Source of the DNA: Acidimicrobiales bacterium
GTDB taxonomy: Bacteria > Actinomycetota > Acidimicrobiia > Acidimicrobiales > Poriferisodalaceae
Length of the DNA: 64,000 nt
NCBI GenBank assembly: GCA_030743005.1
Contig: JASLTG010000008.1
Location: 42,399-106,398, forward strand
Reading direction: 5' to 3'
Part shown: in pieces, positions 34,980-42,831 of the stretch
Layout of the letters: each line of letters opens with the position of its first letter
Position numbering within the stretch: the stretch's first letter is position 1
Made by a program: the position numbers and the translations under genes
The notes under the pieces: model-generated
What the model saw: only the letters and a program-made list of their open reading frames with translations
Told to the model about the DNA's origin: nothing
Database searches by the model: none

Positions 34980-35759
34980 TTAGTCGTCACCCCATTCGCG
35001 CGGCTCGTCACCAAAGTATGTCGTTCGCGCCACTCGAGAATTGTCACTCTTACCCATGTATCCGACAGCGACGTGATCCATATGTTGGATAGCCCGACCC
35101 ATGGGCATTGCCTGTGCATTAATTGAAGCTTTCGTGACCGTTACTGGCATCGGAGGCTGTTTCACAACTTCAGCAGCGAGCTTCTCAGCAGCAGGTATCA
35201 AGGCGTTGTCATCATTGACCGTGGCTGTGAAATAGCCAAAGTCATTAAGTTCCGCCATCTCATAGGTACGACCAAGTATCAACATTTCCTTAGCTTTGTG
35301 GGGCCCAACAAGATTGACCAACGCAGGAAGTGAGTGCCAAGTCAGGTTGAACCCAATGCTGACTTCATTCAACGTTAGTTTCACCGTCGGGCTAGCGAGT
35401 CTGAAATCGCACGCCGCCGGCAACACCGCCCCTCCGCCGATCATGTATCCGTGACATAAGCCGATAGTGATTGGATTCATATGTAGGAGCGCGTCGTACA
35501 TCGAGGCTCCATGTTTCGATCCCAGCATTGCGTCTCGAGAGCTCGTCCGGGGTTGCTTCAGATCAGCACCAGAACACAAAGATTTGCCTTCGCCTCGAAC
35601 AATTACCACTCGAACTGATGCGTCGGCATCAAGTAGTCGGACAGCTTGATGCATGTCTGCAACCAGTTGAGCATTCACCGCGTTGTGAACTTCTGGGCGG
35701 TTCAGCACTAGATGACGGACGGCTCCTTCGCCTTCAATTTTGACAGTCTCAAATTCCAT
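34980..35759 (-). CDS. Enoyl-CoA hydratase/isomerase family protein
   Basis: 259 residues of the crotonase fold: AVRHLVLNRPEVHNAVNAQL, the oxyanion segment GKSLCSGADLKQP and GYMIGGGAVLPAACDFRLAS. The third block, LNEVSIGFNLTWHSLPALVNLVG, lacks the second catalytic glutamate of classical hydratases, so an isomerase, hydrolase or decarboxylase activity is as likely as hydration. It converges on selenoprotein B with 18 bp between stops. Confidence 0.88.
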   Translation of the reverse strand: MEFETVKIEGEGAVRHLVLNRPEVHNAVNAQLVADMHQAVRLLDADASVRVVIVRGEGKSLCSGADLKQPRTSSRDAMLGSKHGASMYDALLHMNPITIGLCHGYMIGGGAVLPAACDFRLASPTVKLTLNEVSIGFNLTWHSLPALVNLVGPHKAKEMLILGRTYEMAELNDFGYFTATVNDDNALIPAAEKLAAEVVKQPPMPVTVTKASINAQAMPMGRAIQHMDHVAVGYMGKSDNSRVARTTYFGDEPREWGDD

Positions 35760-35844
35760 TTCGAGAGTCTCCCAGAGAGTTGTCAGCTTCGCTCAACCTT
35801 CGCCTTCTAGTATTCGTGACGAACGAAATTTCGGAGGAAAGCAT

Positions 35845-36618
35845 ATGAGCTACGAAGGGTTCGATTTAACCGGCAAGGTCGCTGTAATCACCGGAGGAAA
35901 TGGGGGCATTGGCCTCGGTTTTGCCCGAGCTCTAGCCGCCGCAGGAGCCGATGTCAGCGTTTGGGGAACAAACCCTGAGAAAAACGCCGCTGCCGAACAA
36001 GAACTTCAATCAATTAATCCTTCCGCGTCGTCAGTCCAATGCAATGTTGCGAATGAGGACGAAGTAGAAGAATGCATGGCCTCAGTAGTAGAAAAATACG
36101 GCCGGATCGATGGTTGCTTCCCTAACGCCGGTATCGGCACACAAAACCAAAAACCGTTCTTCGAGCACTCCAACGAAGACTGGTTTTCTGTGCTCGATGT
36201 CAATCTCAACGGTGTCTTTTACACCCTGCGTGCCGCCAGCCGACAAATGGTTGCTCAAGGCGAAGGTGGCTCTCTCGTACTCACTTCAAGCGGCACCGCC
36301 ATCCAAGGTTCACCTAAAGGTCAGGCCTACGCTGCGTCTAAAGGCGCGATGCTGGCCATGATGATGGGGCTTTCAGTTGAAATGGCCCGTTACAAAATTA
36401 CTGCGAACGCAGTTATACCCGGTTGGATAGAAACGGAAATGACATCCGGCTTGTTTGGCTGGGACAAGTTCGTGGACAACGTCATGCCCCGAATTCCCAT
36501 GCGTCGGTGGGGACAACCAGACGACTTTGGTGCTATCGCCGTTTATTTGATGAGTGATGCCAGCAGGTGGCATACCGGAGACGTAATAAAAATTGACGGT
36601 GGATTCAGCATTTTCTAG
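35845..36618 (+). CDS. Short-chain dehydrogenase/reductase
   Basis: 257 residues from ATG 35845, fixed by GGAGGAAAG seven bases upstream (one of the strongest ribosome sites here); the open frame upstream overlaps the divergent hydratase start. Classical SDR: TGGNGGIGLGFA, PNAGIG in place of NNAG, catalytic serine in LTSSGTA, Tyr-x3-Lys as YAASK, and GDVIKIDGGFSIF at the end. A family-typical oxidoreductase of alcohol or oxo groups; substrate unknown. The stop overlaps the alkB start by one base. Confidence 0.9.
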   Translation: MSYEGFDLTGKVAVITGGNGGIGLGFARALAAAGADVSVWGTNPEKNAAAEQELQSINPSASSVQCNVANEDEVEECMASVVEKYGRIDGCFPNAGIGTQNQKPFFEHSNEDWFSVLDVNLNGVFYTLRAASRQMVAQGEGGSLVLTSSGTAIQGSPKGQAYAASKGAMLAMMMGLSVEMARYKITANAVIPGWIETEMTSGLFGWDKFVDNVMPRIPMRRWGQPDDFGAIAVYLMSDASRWHTGDVIKIDGGFSIF

Positions 36619-37256
36619 TGAAAAATCACGGAACGCTTTCCCAGGAATCATTGTTTCAGGGCCCCTGTATCGAGGAATTCGAGTTGCCTGGGGCTGATCT
36701 CAGCCTCCACAAATCAGTTTGGGCTACGCCCCAGGGTGATCAGCTATGTCAGGAGTTAGTCGAGGAACTCGAGTGGAGACAAGACAAGATTTCAATGTTC
36801 GGGCAAGTACATGATGTCCCAAGGCTGAACGCCTGGTATGGAGATCCAAACTGTTCCTACAGTTGGTCAGGGATTCAGATGAGCCCGACTGAATGGACTC
36901 CGACTCTGAGCAGTATTCGGCAACGCGTCATCGACTTGGCCGGCGAAGAATTCAACTCGGTACTGGTAAATCTGTATCGAGATGGTTCCGACAAAGTTGA
37001 TTGGCACGCAGACGACGAACAAGTACTGGGACTTACTCCGGTGATTGCTTCAGTGAGTTTCGGTGCGTCCCGCAAGTTCCGCATGCGCCGCAAGGATCGC
37101 TCACTAATGCCTACGGACATAGTCCTAGATTCTGGGGACGTTTTGATAATGCGCGGCTCGACCCAACAACTTTGGGAGCACGAAGTGCCTCGCTCAAAAA
37201 AGGTGAAGGAACCCCGCGTGAACCTGACCTTTAGGAAAGTGCGAGTAGCAGCGTGA
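36618..37256 (+). CDS. alkB: AlkB-type 2-oxoglutarate/Fe(II) DNA dealkylase (ALKBH2/3-like)
   Basis: 212 residues. The dioxygenase iron ligands are in VDWHADDE (HxD) and LWEHEVPRS (distal histidine), and the 2-oxoglutarate arginines are in PRVNLTFRKV (RxNxTFR). The substrate-site pattern NAWYGDPNCSYSWSGIQMSPTEWTP, and LVNLYRDGSDKVDWH, are typical of the ALKBH2/3-like branch that reverses N1-methyladenine and N3-methylcytosine lesions. The GTG start shares its G with the TAG stop of the SDR gene, so coupling is likely although functions differ. Confidence 0.9.
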   Translation: MKNHGTLSQESLFQGPCIEEFELPGADLSLHKSVWATPQGDQLCQELVEELEWRQDKISMFGQVHDVPRLNAWYGDPNCSYSWSGIQMSPTEWTPTLSSIRQRVIDLAGEEFNSVLVNLYRDGSDKVDWHADDEQVLGLTPVIASVSFGASRKFRMRRKDRSLMPTDIVLDSGDVLIMRGSTQQLWEHEVPRSKKVKEPRVNLTFRKVRVAA

Positions 37257-37287
37257 AAATCGCTCTATCCCCCTAGCGTTATCAACG

Positions 37288-37893
37288 GTGACTACGCGAA
37301 CTTCGATGCCTTGGAGATACTTACGTTTAGCTGTTGGTCTTGTCTTCTTTGGTGTTGGCTTGGGGCTTGTCGTTCTTGGAGATTTTGGTCTGCCACCTTG
37401 GGACATTTTGCATCAGGGCCTCGCTGAACAAACCTGGTTGACGTTTGGCACAGCGATGATTGTTATTGGGATAGTGCTACTGATCGTTCTCGTAATACTC
37501 AAAGAGCCGTTGGGCGTTGGGACACTCGCAAATGTTTTGGTTATCGGGTTGGTCGTAGACGCGACCATAAGCATCGGAGGCGACCCATCCAATTCAGTAA
37601 TAAGAGCTTTTTGCACGGCTCTCGGGCCAATTGTCGTTGCAGTCGGCTCAGGGTTTTATATCGGGGCTCGGTTGGGGCCTGGGCCACGCGACGGACTCAT
37701 GACGGCACTTGATCGGCGTGGTGTCGCTATTTGGAAAGCTCGAACCTTAATCGAAGGTGCTGCGCTGGCTTGCGGCCTGGTGATGGGAGGAACCATTGGG
37801 TGGGGAACAGTTTGGTTTGTCGTCGTTATCGGCCCAGCGGTCCAATTCTTCCTGCGCATGCTCGACACAGAACCAACCAACACCGCTACATAG
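37288..37893 (+). CDS. YczE/YitT-like integral membrane protein
   Basis: 201 residues with about five hydrophobic segments. The segments LRLAVGLVFFGVGLGLVVLGDFGLPPWDILHQGL shortened, and GARLGPGPRDGLMTALDRRG, are hallmarks of the YczE/YyaS family, whose function is poorly understood (possibly transport). GTG start 31 bp after alkB on the same strand. It converges on an amine-oxidase gene with about 40 bp between. Confidence 0.83.
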   Translation: MTTRTSMPWRYLRLAVGLVFFGVGLGLVVLGDFGLPPWDILHQGLAEQTWLTFGTAMIVIGIVLLIVLVILKEPLGVGTLANVLVIGLVVDATISIGGDPSNSVIRAFCTALGPIVVAVGSGFYIGARLGPGPRDGLMTALDRRGVAIWKARTLIEGAALACGLVMGGTIGWGTVWFVVVIGPAVQFFLRMLDTEPTNTAT

Positions 37894-37935
37894 GCTCACC
37901 CAGTTGCGGGTGTGGGTATGAAGATCAGGCAGTGG

Positions 37936-39081
37936 TCAACTGAAAATTGGTTCGAACGTGCTTGATGGCAGCGAGTCGTTCCAATTCTCGGAATTAAAAA
38001 GTTCCGCAGCTAAACGTCCAAGTTCGTCGCTGCTCTTGGCAGCTGCTCCGCATCCTCCTATGGCCACGGCGACACCGCTTTCGACCCAACCGACGTAGGG
38101 GTGGTCCGTTGGGGTGTTGGTTACTACACAAGGTTTCTGTGCCCAACTAGTGATCTCTACACCGGGCAGCAGGCCGAGTAATGAGTTCTTGAGTGCTTCT
38201 ACTTCGGTTGGGTCACCGTCACTTTGAAACCACCGAGTAAGAGCTTCTTGTGCGACCGGTTCGGAGTCACGTAAATTTCCCCCAATCTTGAGTGCTATCC
38301 GCCCATCTGGATAGCGGACTGGGGGCACCCAGTAGATCTCTTCAAGTCGGTCATCTGGTGGATCAACACATATCAGACTTGGCAGATTGTCATCGATGGA
38401 CATTTCTGCGGTCACAGTTGTTCGAGGCATGCGTCGGAGATCAAGCGATCGATTGAGAAGTTCCGAACCGAAGGCTCCCGTGGTTATAAGTACCCGTTGG
38501 GCTGTCAGTGAACCGCAATCTCCATCAACCTTGTATCCATCAGAGTGCCCAGTCAGCGTTGACGCCGATTCTCTAATGACCGAGCCCTGTGCTTGCTCAA
38601 CAAGCTTGGTTTGAGCTTCCACTAGGCGTCTCGGATTGATGTACCCCGCCGGGGCACCTTCGTAGAGAACAGGGTGGCCATTCGTCAGAGAAATCCCTGT
38701 CTCTGCCACTACCCAGTCAGCGTCAACTGAACGGGCACTGCCTCCGGCTAATTCAGAATTTTCGAGCCATTCGGAGATCCTCGGCGATGAGCTAACCAAC
38801 CCACATGGTGAATGGAATTCAATACCAGATCGCTCGGCGATATCTGCATATCGAGCTATCGAACGAACAGCCAGCTCCGACCAGACGGGGGTTCGCCCTG
38901 CGATCCGTGTAATCCGTCCTTCATCAGGGTGACTACAAAATGGCCCTTGACTTGTTCGTCGGTCAAGTGGTTCGTCAGGACCGATGACAGCAACTTTGTG
39001 TCCTGCCTCTGCCAGATGGCGCGCCGCGGCAGAACCAATCAGCCCCCGGCCAATAACTGCTACTTCGTACGAGGCGTGCAC
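37936..39081 (-). CDS. FAD-dependent amine/amino acid oxidase (sarcosine oxidase / SolA-like)
   Basis: 381 residues of the DAO fold. The Rossmann motif is VAVIGRGLIGSAAARHLAEAGHKVAV, and ARRLVEAQ-type and PCVVTNTPTDHPYVGWV segments fit N-methyltryptophan oxidase and monomeric sarcosine oxidase, which bind FAD covalently through a cysteine; here that position has CVVTNT. The enzyme would oxidise a secondary amine to an imine. The RidA-like gene lies only 8 bp upstream on the same strand, a pairing that fits disposal of the imine. Confidence 0.85.
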   Translation of the reverse strand: MHASYEVAVIGRGLIGSAAARHLAEAGHKVAVIGPDEPLDRRTSQGPFCSHPDEGRITRIAGRTPVWSELAVRSIARYADIAERSGIEFHSPCGLVSSSPRISEWLENSELAGGSARSVDADWVVAETGISLTNGHPVLYEGAPAGYINPRRLVEAQTKLVEQAQGSVIRESASTLTGHSDGYKVDGDCGSLTAQRVLITTGAFGSELLNRSLDLRRMPRTTVTAEMSIDDNLPSLICVDPPDDRLEEIYWVPPVRYPDGRIALKIGGNLRDSEPVAQEALTRWFQSDGDPTEVEALKNSLLGLLPGVEITSWAQKPCVVTNTPTDHPYVGWVESGVAVAIGGCGAAAKSSDELGRLAAELFNSENWNDSLPSSTFEPIFS

Positions 39082-39089
39082 CTTTTTTG

Positions 39090-39476
39090 TTAGCTAAGAA
39101 CAGCTTGTGCCCGAATTTCCACGACCGCTCCGGGCATGGCAAGTTCTGTGCATCCGATCGCTGTCCATGCCGGGTATGGCTCGCTGATCATCTCATCTTT
39201 GACGGCTATGAATTCTCGCAGGTGCTCTCGCATCCCTATGTGGTAGCTCGTTAGTTCGACAATATTGGACAGATCTCCGCCAGCCTCTGTCAAAATCGCT
39301 TCGATGTTTTGGAATGCGAGCCGGAATTGTTCAGTGAAGTCTTCTGGACATTTGCCGGAAGCGTCATTACCTACTTGTCCTGACATCAGCAACAAGTTTT
39401 CGGTCTTTATGCCCGGGGCGAAGTGAAAATTATCGTACATGGCCTGCTGTGAGGCTGGAATTATGCGTTCAGTCAT
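39090..39476 (-). CDS. RidA/YjgF/UK114 family protein, non-archetypal
   Basis: 128 residues with the chorismate-mutase-like RidA fold (FAPGIKTENLLLMSGQVGNDASGKCPEDFTEQFRLAFQNIEAIL in two blocks, then LTSYHIGMREHLREF). In archetypal RidA an arginine in an ARLP motif binds the imine carboxylate; the corresponding stretch reads CTELAMPG, so the enamine/imine deaminase activity may be absent or altered. First gene of a two-gene unit with the FAD amine oxidase. Confidence 0.88.
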   Translation of the reverse strand: MTERIIPASQQAMYDNFHFAPGIKTENLLLMSGQVGNDASGKCPEDFTEQFRLAFQNIEAILTEAGGDLSNIVELTSYHIGMREHLREFIAVKDEMISEPYPAWTAIGCTELAMPGAVVEIRAQAVLS

Positions 39477-39572
39477 CGCTGCAGAGTAGCTGCGCTAGGG
39501 CTCCTAACTCCACAAGAATGGCCGTATCTTTTCAGCGAGCAGACTTTGAGATCCGCAGTTTCATGTGTTTTG

Positions 39573-40595
39573 CTACTGCGACTTTGTTTCAGAAACCAGC
39601 TGAAAGATGGGTTCATAGGCATGTACCCCTGATGCTTCATTTCTTTGCGCCACCCGCATCATGACGATCTGGTCTGCAACACCCTCATAATCGTTGATGC
39701 GCTGGGCGCATTCTGATGGAGTTCCGCTAATCGTCATTGTGTCGATGATCTCTTCGGGCATCAGCTTCATCGCTTCGGAGGTATTTCCTTTGGGCATGAG
39801 ATCCGCGAGCATGTCAGCTGCTTCGATGAATCCTTGTTGCCGTATTTGGGAGTCGTAGTAGGGGTGAGGAACAGGGTGAAATAAACCACAGACCGCAGCT
39901 TTGGCGGCGTCGCGTGCTGCTTCGGAGTCATCGTTCACACTGACAAGAGCTCCCATTGGAAAGCTGAGCTCTGAGCTAGCTCTCCCCACCGATTCCGCAG
40001 CGGCGACCGCGTTAGGTCGGACTGTGTCGCGCATGAAGTCTGCCGACGCCATGATGCCCACCCCGATCCCATCACTTACTTCTGCTGCTAGTTGCATCAT
40101 GTTCGGTCCCGAGGCTGAGAGATAGATCGGTACAGAATCGCGCAGCGGAGGGAAGCTTGCCCTCCACTTGGCGACCTGGTGCACGGGGCCGTCATATGTC
40201 ACGCGGGTCCCTGCGGGAGCCGCGGCTACTTGACGCACTATTTGAACAAAGTCACGCATCGCAGCTAGCGGTTTGGATGAATCGATACCCATATACCAGT
40301 CATTGAAGTGGGGGTTTCCGGTACCTACTCCCATCACGAAACGGCCACCGCTCATTTCGTCTAAGTCTCTTGCCGTGAGTCCCGTCAACCAAGGGGATCT
40401 TGCAAAAGCGTTCATGACGTAGGTTCCTACTTCGATTGACTCAGTCGCAGCAATCACCGCTGAAGCTTGGGTGACAGCACTTCTGCCTGCTTCTGCCAGC
40501 ATCACCGATCCGGCACCTACTGCTTCCATTTCTCGGGCGACGGTTACGACAGTTTCAAAACTCTGTTCAAATCCAAGTAGGGGCCCTAGACGCAT
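39573..40595 (-). CDS. LLM-class F420-dependent oxidoreductase
   Basis: 340 residues. MRLGPLLGFEQSFETVVTVAREMEAVGAG, then ESIEVGTYVMNAFARSPWLTGLTARDLDEMSGGRFVMGVGTGNPHFNDWYMG in strands, and VPIYLSASGPNMMQLAAEVSDGIG place it with the 5,10-methylene-H4MPT reductase-like F420 enzymes, near the 15537-16556 gene (shared GVGT..PH pattern). Substrate unknown. It is divergent from the CaiB gene at 40693. Confidence 0.88.
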   Translation of the reverse strand: MRLGPLLGFEQSFETVVTVAREMEAVGAGSVMLAEAGRSAVTQASAVIAATESIEVGTYVMNAFARSPWLTGLTARDLDEMSGGRFVMGVGTGNPHFNDWYMGIDSSKPLAAMRDFVQIVRQVAAAPAGTRVTYDGPVHQVAKWRASFPPLRDSVPIYLSASGPNMMQLAAEVSDGIGVGIMASADFMRDTVRPNAVAAAESVGRASSELSFPMGALVSVNDDSEAARDAAKAAVCGLFHPVPHPYYDSQIRQQGFIEAADMLADLMPKGNTSEAMKLMPEEIIDTMTISGTPSECAQRINDYEGVADQIVMMRVAQRNEASGVHAYEPIFQLVSETKSQ

Positions 40596-40692
40596 CTTTA
40601 GTCCGATCGGAGGTTGGAGTCATGACCGTAGCGGCCATCTTCTAGCCAAGGTCGGGTTGCAGAGCCTAACGTCATACCGACAAAGGAATGAG

Positions 40693-41883
40693 ATGACTGC
40701 TCTCAAAGAATTACGCGTCCTTGACATGACCCAATACGAGGCCGGGCCTTCTTGCACTCAAGCGCTTGCTTGGTTTGGCGCCGATGTAGTCAAGGTAGAA
40801 CCGCCCGGACGAGGTGATCCGGGCCGCGGCGGAGACATCGTTCCTCAAAACTATTTCTTGCAATGGAACAGCAACAAACGATCCGTCGCAATAGACCTCA
40901 CTCAGGAGCAAGGGAGGCAACTTCTGCTCGAAATGGTTCCTCACTACGATGTCTTCGTCGAAAATTACGGCCCTGGAGTCGTTGATCGCCTCAACCTCGG
41001 GTATGACGTGGTCCGAGAGGTGAACCCATCAATTATTTATGCGTCCGTTAAAGGTTTCGGCTCCACGGGTCCATACGCGGATCGCAAATGCTTCGACGGG
41101 GTCGCTCAAGCAATGGCTGGAGCCATATCGATAACTGGAAGACCTGACGATGAGCCTCTCCTGCCAGGACCCACGACCGGGGATTCGGGGACTGGCGTTC
41201 AACTCGGGATGGCAATTCTCGCTGCCTACATTCAGAGGCTTCAAACCGGTGACGGCCAACATGTAGAGATCGCAATGCAGGAGGCGATGACGTACTACAT
41301 GCGCACGCGAATGGCTATGGCTCCTGGCTGGAATGACGAGCCCGTATCTCGAATAGGCAACGGTTCTCGAGCGGTAAACAACTTGTACCCATGCAAGGGT
41401 GGTGGGGCCAACGATTACGTGATGATCATGGCGATTACGCCAAAGATGTGGGTCAATCTCTGTTCCGCAATGGGGAAACCAGAACTCGCAAATGATCCCC
41501 GATTCGTCCGAAGCCGAGACCGACTCAAAAATGATGACGCGCTCCGAAGTGAAATATCGACTTGGACGCAATCGCTAACGAAACAAGAAGTCACGAAGAT
41601 ACTCGCAGCCCAAGATGTTCCCGGTGGACCCGTTCTCGACACCAACGAACTTTTGGACGATCCCCATTTAAAAGAACGCGGGTTCATAACCACCATCGAG
41701 CATCCTGATCGCGGTGAGGTACCAATAATGGGGTGGGCGCCACGACTATCGGCTAGTTCCGTAGATCTAGTAAGGGCTCCAGACTTAGGAGAACACACCG
41801 CAGAAATTCTGAGACAAGATCTGCAGCTATCTGCAGAGGCGATCCATGACCTGGTTGACAAGTCAATTATTGGAGGACCCTGA
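40693..41883 (+). CDS. CaiB/BaiF family CoA-transferase (formyl-CoA transferase-like)
   Basis: 396 residues from ATG 40693, with AAAGGA upstream; an open frame of 74 codons before it overlaps the divergent LLM gene and is rejected. RVLDMTQYEAGPSCTQALAWFGADVVKVEPPGRGDPGR, NSNKRSVAIDLTQEQG and the catalytic-aspartate segment LLPGPTTGDSGTGVQLGMAILAAYIQRLQTGDGQ, plus a glycine loop (YPCKGGGANDYVM), identify the family. First gene of a run with ThuA-like, ThDP-enzyme, hotdog and methyltransferase genes. Its TGA overlaps the next ATG by one base. Confidence 0.93.
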   Translation: MTALKELRVLDMTQYEAGPSCTQALAWFGADVVKVEPPGRGDPGRGGDIVPQNYFLQWNSNKRSVAIDLTQEQGRQLLLEMVPHYDVFVENYGPGVVDRLNLGYDVVREVNPSIIYASVKGFGSTGPYADRKCFDGVAQAMAGAISITGRPDDEPLLPGPTTGDSGTGVQLGMAILAAYIQRLQTGDGQHVEIAMQEAMTYYMRTRMAMAPGWNDEPVSRIGNGSRAVNNLYPCKGGGANDYVMIMAITPKMWVNLCSAMGKPELANDPRFVRSRDRLKNDDALRSEISTWTQSLTKQEVTKILAAQDVPGGPVLDTNELLDDPHLKERGFITTIEHPDRGEVPIMGWAPRLSASSVDLVRAPDLGEHTAEILRQDLQLSAEAIHDLVDKSIIGGP

Positions 41884-42707
41884 TGGCAAGACCTACCGGT
41901 CCCGGTGTTCATTTAGTTGTTGGAGGGTTTCCACCAGGCTCCACCGCCGCGCATGACATGCACTATGCCCGAATGGAGCTGCTCCGTTTTCTCGACGAGG
42001 TGGATCATGTGCAACCCACTATTTCATCAAACTTTGCTGACCTAGAGACCTGGCTTCCGACTAGTCAACTACTCATCACTTACACATCTGGTCCATTTCC
42101 TTCCGGCACCGAGCTCACCCATTTGAATGCATGGTTGGAAGGGGGCGGTCGCTGGTTAGCCCTTCACGGCACCAGCGGAGGAAAAGCCGAATCAATCGAC
42201 GGTGACCGACGAAGGCGTCGCATGGTCAAAATGCCTCATCACGAGACACTCGGCGCTTTCTTCCTTAATCACCCTCCTATTCGAAAGTTCGAAGTCAACG
42301 TCCATGGCGACCATCCCATAGTGCGCGATATGCCACAGTCGTTCGAGACCATGGACGAGTTGTACTTCATCGAAGTTCTCGACCCAAACGCACAGATCTT
42401 GCTGAGCACTGAACTCCTCAGCAATCCTGACCCAACGTTCGGTTTCGAGGTCGATTCAGATACCTCATTATTGGAAGGTGGCCGCAGACGAGCCCTGGGT
42501 CTTGTATGTGAAAGGGGAAGCGGCGCTGTTGCCTACATCGCCCTCGGTCACACACATTCCCCCGCGACTAACGGACAACCATACGTTGATAGTTCAGTGT
42601 CTTCGGACCAGACCACCCCGCTGACCTTTCGGGGTTCTTGGGAAACTAAAGGGTTTAGCAGCCTGCTCCGGAACGGAATCCAGTGGGGAGTGTCAACTCA
42701 AGCATGA
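41883..42707 (+). CDS. ThuA-like glutamine-amidotransferase-fold protein
   Basis: 274 residues. ThuA-family signals are the LLITYTSGPFPSG strand-loop, GGRWLALHGTSGG (where the class I amidotransferase fold has its nucleophile, here threonine/serine), GDHPIVRDMPQSFETMDELYF and VAYIALGHTHSP. ThuA proteins are linked to trehalose or other sugar oxidation in rhizobia, but the domain is widespread with unknown roles. It is translationally coupled to the CaiB gene (TGATG) and ends in a hairpin. Confidence 0.85.
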   Translation: MARPTGPGVHLVVGGFPPGSTAAHDMHYARMELLRFLDEVDHVQPTISSNFADLETWLPTSQLLITYTSGPFPSGTELTHLNAWLEGGGRWLALHGTSGGKAESIDGDRRRRRMVKMPHHETLGAFFLNHPPIRKFEVNVHGDHPIVRDMPQSFETMDELYFIEVLDPNAQILLSTELLSNPDPTFGFEVDSDTSLLEGGRRRALGLVCERGSGAVAYIALGHTHSPATNGQPYVDSSVSSDQTTPLTFRGSWETKGFSSLLRNGIQWGVSTQA

Positions 42708-42734
42708 ACACAGCGTCGCGTGCGATGCTGTGTT
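42707..42734 (+). terminator. Hairpin after the ThuA-like gene
   Basis: AACACAGC (42707-42714) and GCTGTGTT (42727-42734) pair, and the inner GTCGC/GCGAT can extend the stem. It begins at the last base of the ThuA-like stop. No U-run follows, so termination would be inefficient or factor-dependent; it may instead limit expression of the ThDP gene. Confidence 0.45.
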
Positions 42735-42831
42735 GGACGGAGGTCCCGACCTATAGGGTCCATCAAGTTAACGTCACCACTCTCTGACCGAGCCGGAAGG
42801 CTGGTTACTTGCACAAATAAGGAGACTCAGG

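Noticed and set aside
40471..40692. 74-codon N-terminal extension of the CaiB gene
   Set aside because: It lies over the divergent LLM gene and lacks family sequence; ATG 40693 has a ribosome site.
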